Positions 1 to 6,800 of a stretch of 17,891 bases of DNA are shown in pieces. The DNA comes from Streptococcus sp. (GTDB lineage Bacteria; Bacillota; Bacilli; Lactobacillales; Streptococcaceae), in assembly GCA_003521145.1 (NCBI GenBank), contig DOTL01000052.1, positions 1 through 17,891 of the forward strand. The letters are read 5' to 3'. Position 1 is the stretch's first letter, and each line of letters starts with the position of its first letter. Under the pieces are notes generated by a model. It was not told the DNA's origin. It ran no database searches and worked only from the letters and a program-made list of their open reading frames with translations. The position numbers were made by a program, and so were the translations under genes.

Positions 1-26
1 CTACAGAAATTATAGAGCCATAAAAA

Positions 27-63
27 GAAAGAAGTTACGTGAATGAATCGTAGCTTCTTTTTT
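27..63 (+). terminator. Rho-independent terminator of a gene left of the window
   Basis: A stem at 30-39 pairs with 49-58 around a 9-base loop, with one G-T wobble, and can be lengthened by A-T pairs. The right arm runs into TTTTTTG on the plus strand. It would end transcription of a plus-strand gene lying before base 1. No coding sequence can be assigned to bases 1-26. Confidence 0.7.
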
Positions 64-72
64 GTTGCTATT

Positions 73-101
73 AAAAAACGTCTGAGCATGTCCCAGACGT
101 T
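73..101 (-). terminator. Terminator of the small membrane-protein gene
   Basis: A perfect 8-bp stem (AACGTCTG at 77-84 with CAGACGTT at 94-101) has a 9-base loop. Read on the minus strand it is followed by a run of T (the A's at 73-78). It sits about 10 bases past the stop of the minus-strand gene at 112-582. Confidence 0.8.
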
Positions 102-111
102 GAAAAAGTAA

Positions 112-582
112 TTAATGAGCAAAGGTATTTACACCAAGTAGAAGAGAGAGTGTTCCCATGATGATACCTGCAAGGACAACTCCAAGCATAACAGCAATAA
201 CACTACGTTTAAAGTCCCAATCTAGGATAGATGCTGCTAGGGTACCAGTCCAAGCTCCTGTTCCTGGAAGCGGAATTCCAACAAAAAGTAGAAGGGCCCA
301 GAAGACACCCTTATCACCGGTAGCCTTTTCAAGTTTTTGGCCACCACTGTGACCTTTTTTGAGACACCAGGTAAAGAAGCTGCCAATTAGAGGTTTGTCT
401 GCCCCCCATTCGAGAACACGGCGGGCGAAGAAGAAGATAATTGGGACTGGAATCATGTTCCCAATGACACAAAGAATTAGGGCTTGCCACCAAGGAATAC
501 CTGAGGCGATAGCAACAGGAACGGCTCCACGGAGCTCAATCAAGGGAATCATAGAGATTAAGAGTGCAATGATGTATTTCAT
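112..582 (-). CDS. COG2426-type small membrane protein (PF06695, 'small multi-drug export' family)
   Basis: This 156-residue, very hydrophobic protein has about four membrane segments. Two motifs identify the family: an ELRGAVP stretch at residues 16-22, after the first hydrophobic helix, and GIPLPGTGAWTG at 102-113. The second resembles the G-x-P-G-T re-entrant signature of DedA-like membrane proteins. A short basic cytoplasmic-type loop (about residues 61-91) separates the two halves. The family carries a 'small multi-drug export' label, but transport activity is poorly established, so I would not assign a substrate. The start is supported by AAAGG six bases upstream of ATG. The gene stands alone, divergent from ctsR, and is closed by its own terminator at 73-101. 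Family assignment is confident; function is unknown. Confidence 0.85.
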   Translation of the reverse strand: MKYIIALLISMIPLIELRGAVPVAIASGIPWWQALILCVIGNMIPVPIIFFFARRVLEWGADKPLIGSFFTWCLKKGHSGGQKLEKATGDKGVFWALLLFVGIPLPGTGAWTGTLAASILDWDFKRSVIAVMLGVVLAGIIMGTLSLLLGVNTFAH

Positions 583-757
583 GAGTAACCTTTCATAGGA
601 AAATAAATAAGGGATATGAGCTTTATCAAGAGTGATAAGACTAATACTACTGCGAAAGTGCTAAAAAGTATTGTTGGATTAGGTAGGTTTTATCCTGTCA
701 AAGTGGATAGAAAGTTTGAATCAAACACTTAAGTTACTTAATATTTTAGTCTTATTT

Positions 758-786
758 ATTGTATCTTATATGGTCTCTAATGACAA
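758..786 (-). promoter_or_regulatory. Promoter for the minus-strand membrane-protein gene
   Basis: On the minus strand, TTGTCA (786-781) and TACAAT (763-758) each match five of six consensus bases and are separated by exactly 17 bases. Transcription would start near 751, far from the ATG at 582. A closer, weaker promoter cannot be excluded. Confidence 0.5.
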
Positions 787-833
787 CTTTAAAAAGCTTT
801 TTGAAGGTATAGTTTCCCATGAGCTGACATTTT

Positions 834-842
834 TGGTATAAT
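834..842 (+). promoter_or_regulatory. Extended -10 promoter of ctsR-clpC
   Basis: TGGTATAAT gives a perfect -10 hexamer (837-842) with the TGn extension. No convincing -35 lies 16-18 bases upstream, which is acceptable for an extended -10. The predicted start falls inside the CtsR operator, so repressor binding would block initiation. Confidence 0.75.
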
Positions 843-845
843 AAT

Positions 846-862
846 AGTCAGTTATAGTCAAA
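846..862 (+). promoter_or_regulatory. CtsR operator
   Basis: AGTCAGTTATAGTCAAA fits the known direct-repeat CtsR box (RGTCAAA-3-RGTCAAA). The second heptamer is perfect, the first matches five of seven, and the repeat period is 10 bases. It overlaps the predicted start of the ctsR transcript, which implies autoregulation. Confidence 0.8.
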
Positions 863-881
863 TTAGACTGGAGGAATTAAG

Positions 882-1337
882 ATGGCAAGAAATACATCAG
901 ATAGTATAGAAGAATATATTAAAGAATTGCTGGGCCAGTCTGGAATTGCTGAGATTCAACGATCGAACTTAGCAGATACTTTTCAAGTTGTACCGAGTCA
1001 GATTAACTATGTTATTAAGACTCGTTTTACAGAAAGTCGTGGTTATATTGTTGAGAGCAAACGTGGAGGTGGCGGTTATATTCGTATCGTCAAGGTCAGA
1101 TTCTCCGACAAGCACCACATGATTAATGATTTGCTTCAGAACTTAGCAGATCAGCTCAGCGAGCAGGTATTTACAGACTTGATTCAGTTGCTTTTTGATG
1201 AAAAAATCATCACTGAACGTGAGGGAAATTTGATTTTAGCAACTGCTAGTGATGATATTTTAGGCGCAGATGCGGCTGCTATTCGTTCGCGTATTCTACG
1301 CTCGCTATTACTTAGATTGGATAGAAAAGGAAATTAG
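882..1337 (+). CDS. ctsR: Transcriptional repressor CtsR
   Basis: CtsR is the class III heat-shock repressor of Gram-positive bacteria. It binds direct-repeat operators upstream of clp genes and lets go when the temperature rises. The 151-residue length is typical. The N-terminal winged helix-turn-helix spans about residues 5-70. The glycine-rich wing RGGGGYIRI (61-69) is the known DNA-contacting and heat-sensing element, with R61 the arginine that McsB phosphorylates in bacilli. The rest is the helical dimerisation domain. GGAGGA six bases before ATG fixes the start. The stop TAG directly abuts the clpC ATG, so the two are one operon. No mcsA or mcsB is present, as usual in streptococci, so inactivation must not rely on McsB here. 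The operator at 846-862 indicates autorepression. Confidence 0.97.
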   Translation: MARNTSDSIEEYIKELLGQSGIAEIQRSNLADTFQVVPSQINYVIKTRFTESRGYIVESKRGGGGYIRIVKVRFSDKHHMINDLLQNLADQLSEQVFTDLIQLLFDEKIITEREGNLILATASDDILGADAAAIRSRILRSLLLRLDRKGN

Positions 1338-3788
1338 ATGACAACATATTCAAGAAAAATGCAGGCCATTTTCCATCGTGCTCAGCTTGAGGCAGAGCGT
1401 TTTGGAAGTCCTTTCTTGGAGACTTGGCATGTGCTTCTGGCTATGGTGGAGGTTCCAGAATCTGTAGCCTACCTAACATTTACTGATTTTGAGGATCGTA
1501 TTCGTGCGGAAGAGATTGAGACAGCAGCCGTACTAGCGATGGAGAAAAGTCCAAAAGACTTGTCTGAATCAGATATTATCGATTTACGTGCACAGTCACA
1601 TGCTTTAGAGGCTATATTGCAAGAGGCAGAGGGAATTGCTGGTGTGACTGGTGCTGTAGAGGTAGGGTCTGAACATGTATTGATGGCCTTACTCCTTCAT
1701 AAGGATTTGATGGTTTGTCGTCTCCTCGAAGTTGCTGGTTTTCAATATAAGGATGACAGTGATAAGCCTCGCATTATCGATTTACGACGTTCTTTGGAGC
1801 GTTACGCAGGTCTTAGTAGGCAAGACTTGAAGGCCATTCATGACCTTCGTAAGCCTAAAAAATCAAAGGCATCAGGAAATTTTGCTAATATGATGCAGCC
1901 TCCCCAATCTTCTACTGGGGAACTGTCAGATTATACCAAGGACTTAACGGCTGTAGCCGAGTCAGGTGCTCTTGATCCTGTTATTGGACGTGAAAAAGAA
2001 ATTTCACGCATGATTCAGGTTTTGAGTCGTAAAACGAAGAATAACCCAGTTCTTGTGGGTGAAGCAGGTGTTGGTAAGACGGCGCTGGCGCTTGGCCTGG
2101 CACAGCGTATTGCTTCAGGCGAAGTACCTTTTGAGTTGGCTGATATGCGTATCTTAGAGCTTGATATGATGAGTGTGGTTGCAGGAACACGTTTCCGTGG
2201 GGATTTCGAAGAACGTATGAATCAGATCATTGATGAGATTGAAGCTGACGGAAAAATCATTCTCTTTATTGACGAATTGCATACGATTATTGGTTCTGGT
2301 TCAGGTATTGATAGTACCTTAGATGCGGCAAATATTTTGAAACCTGCTCTAGCTCGTGGAACCCTTCATATGGTTGGAGCAACCACGCAAGCTGAATACC
2401 AGAAGCATATTGAGAAAGATGCAGCTTTATCCCGTCGTTTTGCTAAAATTACAATTGAAGAACCAAGTGTATCTGAAGCAATCGATATTTTCAACGGTTT
2501 GCGTTCGTCTTATGAAGACTATCATCGTGTGACTATTACGGACGCGGCAGTTGAGACGGCAGTCAAGGCAGCGCATCGCTATTTGACGAGTAAGAATTTG
2601 CCTGATTCGGCAATTGACCTTTTAGATGAAGCGAGTGCAACTGTTCAAGTTCGTATCAAAAAAGAGGCCAAACGTGAGATAACGCCTTTGGATGAAGCAC
2701 TTATATCTGGGGATATTGGGGCTGCTGTTAAACAGTATAAGGCTAACCAAAAGGCAAAATTTCCTAAACCTGCTTTGGTAGATGCGGATCAGATTATGCA
2801 AACTCTTAGTCGTTTATCAGGTATCCCTGTTGAGAAGATGACGCAGACTGACAGCAAGCGTTACCTGAATCTTGAATCAGAACTCCACAAACGTGTTATT
2901 GGTCAAGATGAGGCGGTTTCGGCTATCAGCCGTGCTATTCGTCGTAATCAGTCAGGTATTCGTACTGGAAAACGTCCTATTGGCTCCTTCATGTTCCTTG
3001 GACCTACTGGTGTTGGTAAGACAGAATTGGCCAAGGCTTTGGCGGAAGTTCTCTTTGATGATGAATCAGCTTTGCTTCGCTTTGATATGTCGGAGTATAT
3101 GGAAAAATTTGCGGCTAGTCGCCTTAATGGTGCTCCTCCAGGGTATGTCGGATATGATGAGGGTGGAGAGTTGACAGAGAAAGTTCGAAATAAGCCCTAC
3201 TCAGTTCTTCTCTTTGACGAGATTGAGAAAGCTCATCCAGATATCTTCAACGTTCTCTTACAGGTTTTGGATGACGGTGTTTTAACAGATAGCCGTGGTC
3301 GTAAGGTTGATTTTTCAAACACTATCATCATTATGACTTCGAACTTGGGAGCGACTGCTCTTCGTGATGATAAGACCGTTGGTTTTGGAGTCCAAGACAT
3401 TCCTCATAATCACCAAGCTATGCAGTCACGTATCATGGAAGAACTTAAGAAGGCCTACCGCCCAGAGTTTATTAACCGGATTGATGAAAAGGTTGTCTTC
3501 CATAGCTTAGAGGAAGAGCAACTTCGTGAGATTGTCAAGATTATGGTAAAACCGTTGGTATCAGCTTTGGCTGAAAAAGGGATTGACTTGAAATTCCAAC
3601 CAGCTGCCCTCAAGCATTTAGCTAAAGATGGCTATGATGTTGAGATGGGTGCTCGTCCATTACGTCGCACGATTCAAACTCAAGTGGAGGACAAGTTGTC
3701 TGAGCTCTTACTAGGTGGCCAAGTAGATAGTGGAAAAACCCTTAAGGTCGGTTGCTCGAAAGATAAATTAACCTTTACAGTGGTGTAA
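1338..3788 (+). CDS. clpC: ClpC, AAA+ unfoldase subunit of the Clp protease
   Basis: This 816-residue HSP100 ATPase unfolds damaged or tagged proteins and feeds them to ClpP. An N-terminal Clp-N domain covers about residues 1-150, followed by a linker. The first AAA+ module has Walker A GEAGVGKT (241-248) and Walker B LFIDE (D312, E313). The second has Walker A GPTGVGKT (555-562), pore loop GYVGYDEGG (602-610), Walker B LLFDE (D627, E628) and sensor-2 GARPLRR (771-777). The VGF tripeptide at 681-683 matches the ClpP-docking loop, so this is a protease partner rather than a ClpB-type disaggregase. The middle region between the modules (about 440-505) looks shorter than in Bacillus ClpC, where it binds MecA. 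The ATG follows the ctsR stop with no gap, with AAAGGA in the end of ctsR. All catalytic motifs are intact. Confidence 0.97.
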   Translation: MTTYSRKMQAIFHRAQLEAERFGSPFLETWHVLLAMVEVPESVAYLTFTDFEDRIRAEEIETAAVLAMEKSPKDLSESDIIDLRAQSHALEAILQEAEGIAGVTGAVEVGSEHVLMALLLHKDLMVCRLLEVAGFQYKDDSDKPRIIDLRRSLERYAGLSRQDLKAIHDLRKPKKSKASGNFANMMQPPQSSTGELSDYTKDLTAVAESGALDPVIGREKEISRMIQVLSRKTKNNPVLVGEAGVGKTALALGLAQRIASGEVPFELADMRILELDMMSVVAGTRFRGDFEERMNQIIDEIEADGKIILFIDELHTIIGSGSGIDSTLDAANILKPALARGTLHMVGATTQAEYQKHIEKDAALSRRFAKITIEEPSVSEAIDIFNGLRSSYEDYHRVTITDAAVETAVKAAHRYLTSKNLPDSAIDLLDEASATVQVRIKKEAKREITPLDEALISGDIGAAVKQYKANQKAKFPKPALVDADQIMQTLSRLSGIPVEKMTQTDSKRYLNLESELHKRVIGQDEAVSAISRAIRRNQSGIRTGKRPIGSFMFLGPTGVGKTELAKALAEVLFDDESALLRFDMSEYMEKFAASRLNGAPPGYVGYDEGGELTEKVRNKPYSVLLFDEIEKAHPDIFNVLLQVLDDGVLTDSRGRKVDFSNTIIIMTSNLGATALRDDKTVGFGVQDIPHNHQAMQSRIMEELKKAYRPEFINRIDEKVVFHSLEEEQLREIVKIMVKPLVSALAEKGIDLKFQPAALKHLAKDGYDVEMGARPLRRTIQTQVEDKLSELLLGGQVDSGKTLKVGCSKDKLTFTVV

Positions 3789-3794
3789 AAATTA

Positions 3795-3834
3795 AACAAA
3801 AAGACAGATTACAGGTGTAGTTTGTCTTTTTGTT
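3795..3834 (+). terminator. Terminator of the ctsR-clpC operon
   Basis: A perfect 12-bp stem (AACAAAAAGACA at 3795-3806 with TGTCTTTTTGTT at 3823-3834) has a 16-base loop and lies seven bases past the clpC stop. The T-run is part of the right arm, so the stem is AT-rich and the terminator may be of moderate strength. Confidence 0.7.
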
Positions 3835-3884
3835 GTGTCAATAGGAGTCAAGATAGAGTCAATCTTTCTGTAAAGGTGGGGTAA

Positions 3885-3910
3885 AAGAAAAAGCCGAGCA
3901 AAGCTCGACT
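3885..3910 (-). terminator. Terminator of the first carboxypeptidase gene
   Basis: On the minus strand AGTCGAGC pairs with GCTCGGCT (one U-G wobble) around a three-base loop, followed by TTTTTC and TTTT. It begins eight bases past the stop codon at 3918-3920. It faces the clpC terminator, so the convergent operons are separated. Confidence 0.85.
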
Positions 3911-3917
3911 GTAATGA

Positions 3918-5174
3918 TCATAGTTTTTCGTTGACAAAGTTGACAAAGTGATTCCACCAGACCTTGAGGAAGAAGCTTTTCTTAACTTCTTTACCAGCAA
4001 CCAGTTCCATGCTAGGCATACCTCGGTTAGGCAAGTAACCTTCTCCTACAAGTGACTTATCTTCAAAGGTAGCCGTTCCAACCTTGTTACTTGAGTTGAC
4101 GGGGGCTTGGACTTGATTTGTAGTGACTTTAATGTGTTTACTATTGTTAGCATCTATTTTTTGGATGATATTAAAGTCAGACTTAGCAACAGCAGTGACT
4201 TGCTTAGATTTACCATCAATAACATGGGCTTGACTTTTACCGATGGCTTGTACTTTTTTGGCAATGGTCTTGCTTTCCCAATGATAGACAACGTAATTAA
4301 GCAGGTCATTGGTTGCAGTGAAACGGGCGTAGTCATCAGTATCGGTATTATCAGCGTTCATAATGACTGTGATAATGCTCATACCACTTTCATTTGAGTG
4401 GGCCACGAAGGAAGCACCAGCTAAATCAGTGGTTCCCGTTTTTAGGCCATCCACCCCTTTACGGTAACCAGGTTGTCCCTTAAGCATATAGTTGAAGGTT
4501 TTAAGTTTGTTGACACCATCAAAATCAGCCTCAGTTTTTTTAGTGATGTTGAGAATTTCAGGATATTCTTTCACCACGTGTTGTGCAATGATAGCAACAT
4601 CTTTAGCACTCATGGTATTTTCTTCGTCTGATTTAGAGCCTGGATAGATATTGTCACCTAAGTAAGAATTATTGAGACCAGAGGCATTGACAATCTTGGC
4701 ATCAGTGATACCCCAATCTTTAAGTTGGGTTTTCATCATGTCGACAAACTTACTTTCGGTTCCTCCGATTTTCTCTGCTAGACCAATGGATGCACTATTG
4801 GCACTGGAAATAAGAGTTGCATCAAGAAGTTGTTTGACAGTGTATTTGCGGGCGTCTAGTGGAATATTAGATACTCCGGCACTGACAGTTAGTTCAAATG
4901 GGTAGTCAGAAATGTCAACTTTGCTGTTCCATTTGAGGTCTCCCTGATCTACCGCTTTATAAACCATATAGGCTGTTAGGAGCTTGGTAATAGAGCCAAT
5001 CCCTGTAGAGGTAGTGGCATCTTTTTCATATAAAATTTTGCCAGTAGTCGCTTCGACAGCGATGGCATGTTTGGCTGCGGCATCATATCCTTTTTTCTTA
5101 TCTGCTGCAAAAGTAGGGGCTACGCTTCCCAGACAAAGTAAGAAGGTCATCATAAGCGTAATCAGTTTTTTCAT
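3918..5174 (-). CDS. dacA: D-alanyl-D-alanine carboxypeptidase (PBP5/DacA type), paralogue 1
   Basis: This low-molecular-weight penicillin-binding protein removes the terminal D-Ala from peptidoglycan pentapeptides outside the membrane. With the start at 5174 it has 418 residues. The signal peptide MKKLITLMM... has a cleavage site near TFAA (21-24). The catalytic motifs are SITK (nucleophile S61, K64), SAN (124-126) and KTG (245-247). A C-terminal beta-rich PBP5 domain follows, and the end KSFFLKVWWNHFVNF is the usual amphipathic membrane anchor. An upstream in-frame ATG at 5216 is rejected because it lies ahead of the -10 box (5205-5210). AAGGAA at 5181-5186 sits correctly before 5174. The gene is next to a close paralogue in the same orientation, each with its own promoter and terminator. 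Confidence 0.93.
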   Translation of the reverse strand: MKKLITLMMTFLLCLGSVAPTFAADKKKGYDAAAKHAIAVEATTGKILYEKDATTSTGIGSITKLLTAYMVYKAVDQGDLKWNSKVDISDYPFELTVSAGVSNIPLDARKYTVKQLLDATLISSANSASIGLAEKIGGTESKFVDMMKTQLKDWGITDAKIVNASGLNNSYLGDNIYPGSKSDEENTMSAKDVAIIAQHVVKEYPEILNITKKTEADFDGVNKLKTFNYMLKGQPGYRKGVDGLKTGTTDLAGASFVAHSNESGMSIITVIMNADNTDTDDYARFTATNDLLNYVVYHWESKTIAKKVQAIGKSQAHVIDGKSKQVTAVAKSDFNIIQKIDANNSKHIKVTTNQVQAPVNSSNKVGTATFEDKSLVGEGYLPNRGMPSMELVAGKEVKKSFFLKVWWNHFVNFVNEKL

Positions 5175-5204
5175 GGTTTGTTCCTTCATGTGTTTTGGAT
5201 ATTT

Positions 5205-5213
5205 ATTATACCA
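5205..5213 (-). promoter_or_regulatory. Extended -10 promoter of carboxypeptidase paralogue 1
   Basis: TGGTATAAT reads on the minus strand (5213-5205) about 30 bases upstream of the chosen ATG. No clear -35 is seen. Its position decides against the longer reading frame that starts at 5216. Confidence 0.75.
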
Positions 5214-5281
5214 CATTTTGAGAGGAACTTAAGGTGTTGAGAAGGGGCTTTTACTTACAAGACCAATTTTGAAGGCAAGAT

Positions 5282-5314
5282 AAAACTACCTTTTGATATC
5301 TAAAAGGTAGTTTT
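5282..5314 (-). terminator. Terminator of the second carboxypeptidase gene
   Basis: A perfect 13-bp stem (5282-5294 with 5302-5314) encloses a seven-base loop and has T-runs on both sides, so it could work in both directions. It starts five bases after the stop of the minus-strand gene at 5319. Confidence 0.85.
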
Positions 5315-5318
5315 GTGT

Positions 5319-6566
5319 TTACTTATTTCCTTTAAAGAAATTAACGATATGGTTCCACCAAACTTTTAAGAAGAAACTTTTCTTGATAGATTGGTTGGCT
5401 GTTACCGAAATTTTAGGGGGATCAGAGATGTAACCTGTTCCTACGAGATTCTTATCATCAAAGGTTGCTATTCCAATAGTGTCACCTTTTTTGATAGGTG
5501 CTGTTATAGTTTTTGCTTTGATTTTAACAGCATCATTTTTGCTGTTTATTTTTTGAACGACTGTAAGGTCTGATTCGAGCTTAGCAGAGATGGTTTGACT
5601 GTCTCCATCGGCTACCTTAATATCATTTTTCTTGATGATTTGTCCTTTGGTGTTGAGGGGTTTGATTTCCCAGTTTTGAGTCACATAATCTAGCAACTCA
5701 TTTGTTGCTGTGAATCGAGCAGCTTCATCTTCTCCACCATTATCTGCATTCATGACAACGGTAATTAAACTCATGCCATTTTCATTGGAGTGAGCTACAA
5801 AGGATGCACCTGCAAGTTCAGTTGTTCCGGTCTTGAGTCCATCAACGCCTTCACGGTAGTTGTCTTGACCTTCCAACATGTAGTTGTGCGTCGTTAATTT
5901 GTTGTCACCTTCGAAATCAGTTTCGGTTTGCTTGGTGATTTCAAGTACCTGAGGATAGTCTTTGATGAGGTGGTCTGCAATAACGGCAACATCTAGAGCG
6001 CTCATATTATTTTCGTCATCTGGTTTAGAGCCAGGATAGTGGTTATCCCCAAGGTATTTATTGTTTAGTCCAGAAGCATTAAATAATTTAGCATCTGTAA
6101 TGCCCCATTCTTTTAGTTGGGTTGTCATAGTGTCCACAAAGGCACTCTCTGATCCTGAGATTTTTTCAGCCAGAGCAATAGCAGCACTGTTAGCACTGGA
6201 AATGAGGGTGGCATCTAGGAGCTGTTTAACAGTGTACTTTCGAGAATCCAGTGGGACATTTGAAACTTCTGAATTAACGGTTAAGTTGAAAGGATAGTCT
6301 GAAATATCTACTTCAGTGTCCCAGGTAATTTTTCCTTGGTGAACTGCTTTATAGACCATGTAGACTGTTAGGATTTTAGTCATTGAAGCCACACCGTCAG
6401 GAGTAGTGGCGTCCTTTTCATAGAGGACTTTCCCTGTAGTTGCTTCGACAGCAATCGCATGTTTAGCGGAAACATTGAAGTCATCTGTCTGTTCTTGTGC
6501 TAGAGCAGGTGTTACTAGGCCTAGTAAGATTAAGGTAATCATAATGACGTGTTGTAATTTTTTCAT
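5319..6566 (-). CDS. dacA: D-alanyl-D-alanine carboxypeptidase (PBP5/DacA type), paralogue 2
   Basis: This second carboxypeptidase of the same family has 415 residues from the ATG at 6566. AAAGGA (6573-6578) lies six bases before that ATG; the in-frame ATGs at 6572 and 6587 are too close to, or upstream of, this site. The signal peptide ends at ALA (21-23). Active-site motifs sit at the same residue numbers as in its neighbour: SMTK (61-64), SAN (124-126), KTG (245-247). A hand count gives 198 identities in 270 gap-free positions over residues 31-300 (about 73%). The C-terminal domain has diverged much more, but the anchor helix KSFFLKVWWNHIVNF is kept. All catalytic residues are present, so both copies should be active. 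The pair looks like a tandem duplication with later divergence of the membrane-proximal domain. Confidence 0.93.
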   Translation of the reverse strand: MKKLQHVIMITLILLGLVTPALAQEQTDDFNVSAKHAIAVEATTGKVLYEKDATTPDGVASMTKILTVYMVYKAVHQGKITWDTEVDISDYPFNLTVNSEVSNVPLDSRKYTVKQLLDATLISSANSAAIALAEKISGSESAFVDTMTTQLKEWGITDAKLFNASGLNNKYLGDNHYPGSKPDDENNMSALDVAVIADHLIKDYPQVLEITKQTETDFEGDNKLTTHNYMLEGQDNYREGVDGLKTGTTELAGASFVAHSNENGMSLITVVMNADNGGEDEAARFTATNELLDYVTQNWEIKPLNTKGQIIKKNDIKVADGDSQTISAKLESDLTVVQKINSKNDAVKIKAKTITAPIKKGDTIGIATFDDKNLVGTGYISDPPKISVTANQSIKKSFFLKVWWNHIVNFFKGNK

Positions 6567-6595
6567 AGTCATTCCTTTGTCTCTCATAAATGTTT

Positions 6596-6604
6596 ATTAT
6601 ATCA
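6596..6604 (-). promoter_or_regulatory. Extended -10 promoter of carboxypeptidase paralogue 2
   Basis: TGATATAAT on the minus strand (6604-6596) lies about 30 bases upstream of the ATG at 6566, the same arrangement as in the sister gene. No -35 is evident. Confidence 0.7.
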
Positions 6605-6684
6605 CAAAACGACTTAAATATCTGAGAGAAAGTGAGAATTGTGTGCTAACTTATGCCGGAGCTCTGCCACTTTTGACTATATTA

Positions 6685-6693
6685 TGGTAGAAT
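6685..6693 (+). promoter_or_regulatory. Extended -10 promoter of pnp
   Basis: TGGTAGAAT is an extended -10 with one mismatch from TATAAT. The nearby TTGACT (6673-6678) is too close (nine bases) to serve as its -35. Transcription would start near 6700, giving a leader of about 76 bases. Confidence 0.55.
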
Positions 6694-6723
6694 GAAAGTT
6701 ATATCAAATGAATGACATAAAGT

Positions 6724-6753
6724 TGACCGGTTCGTTTTTGTAAGGGCTGGTCA
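6724..6753 (+). promoter_or_regulatory. Hairpin in the pnp leader covering a Shine-Dalgarno-like site
   Basis: TGACC (6724-6728) pairs with GGTCA (6749-6753). Inner pairs continue (6729-6733 with 6744-6748, three of them wobbles) around a ten-base loop. The right arm contains most of AAGGG, which would serve a short upstream ORF starting at 6753. In E. coli, pnp leaders fold into hairpins used for autoregulation through RNase III and PNPase; a similar role here is inference. Confidence 0.4.
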
Positions 6754-6800
6754 TGGATAAAAAGAGGGATCAAACATGGCTAAACAAACTTTTGAGATGA
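6753..6800 (+). CDS. Possible 15-codon upstream ORF overlapping the pnp start
   Basis: An ATG at 6753 is preceded by AAGGG at a six-base spacing and opens a 15-codon frame (MDKKRDQTWLNKLLR). It overlaps the pnp start in another frame and ends with TGA at 6798-6800. The pnp start has its own site AGAGGG seven bases before its ATG. It could be chance, or a device that lowers or couples pnp translation. No peptide function is implied. Confidence 0.25.
   Translation: MDKKRDQTWLNKLLR

Larger units (their letters stand above)
583..881. other. Divergent intergenic region, 299 bases, no gene
   Basis: The spacer between the minus-strand membrane-protein gene and ctsR holds no credible coding frame. 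It contains a minus-strand promoter (758-786), the ctsR extended -10 (834-842), a CtsR operator (846-862), a near-perfect 20-bp palindrome (787-806, centred on AAAAAGCTTTTT) and a 13-bp palindrome GTTTGAATCAAAC (714-726). The minus-strand transcript would have a leader of about 170 bases. Confidence 0.6.

Noticed and set aside
3846..3863. AGTCAAG and AGTCAAT in direct repeat, resembling a CtsR box
   Set aside because: The repeat period is 11 rather than 10 bases, and it lies between convergent operons with no promoter to control.
4107..4397. Plus-strand frame inside carboxypeptidase 1
   Set aside because: It is antisense to a complete, motif-bearing gene and lacks a start signal.
5175..5216. 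Longer N-terminus for carboxypeptidase 1 from ATG 5216
   Set aside because: That ATG lies upstream of the -10 box, and the signal peptide starts naturally at the ATG at 5174.
6673..6678. TTGACT as -35 for pnp
   Set aside because: It is only nine bases from the TAGAAT -10 and 21 from TATATC, neither a usable spacing.
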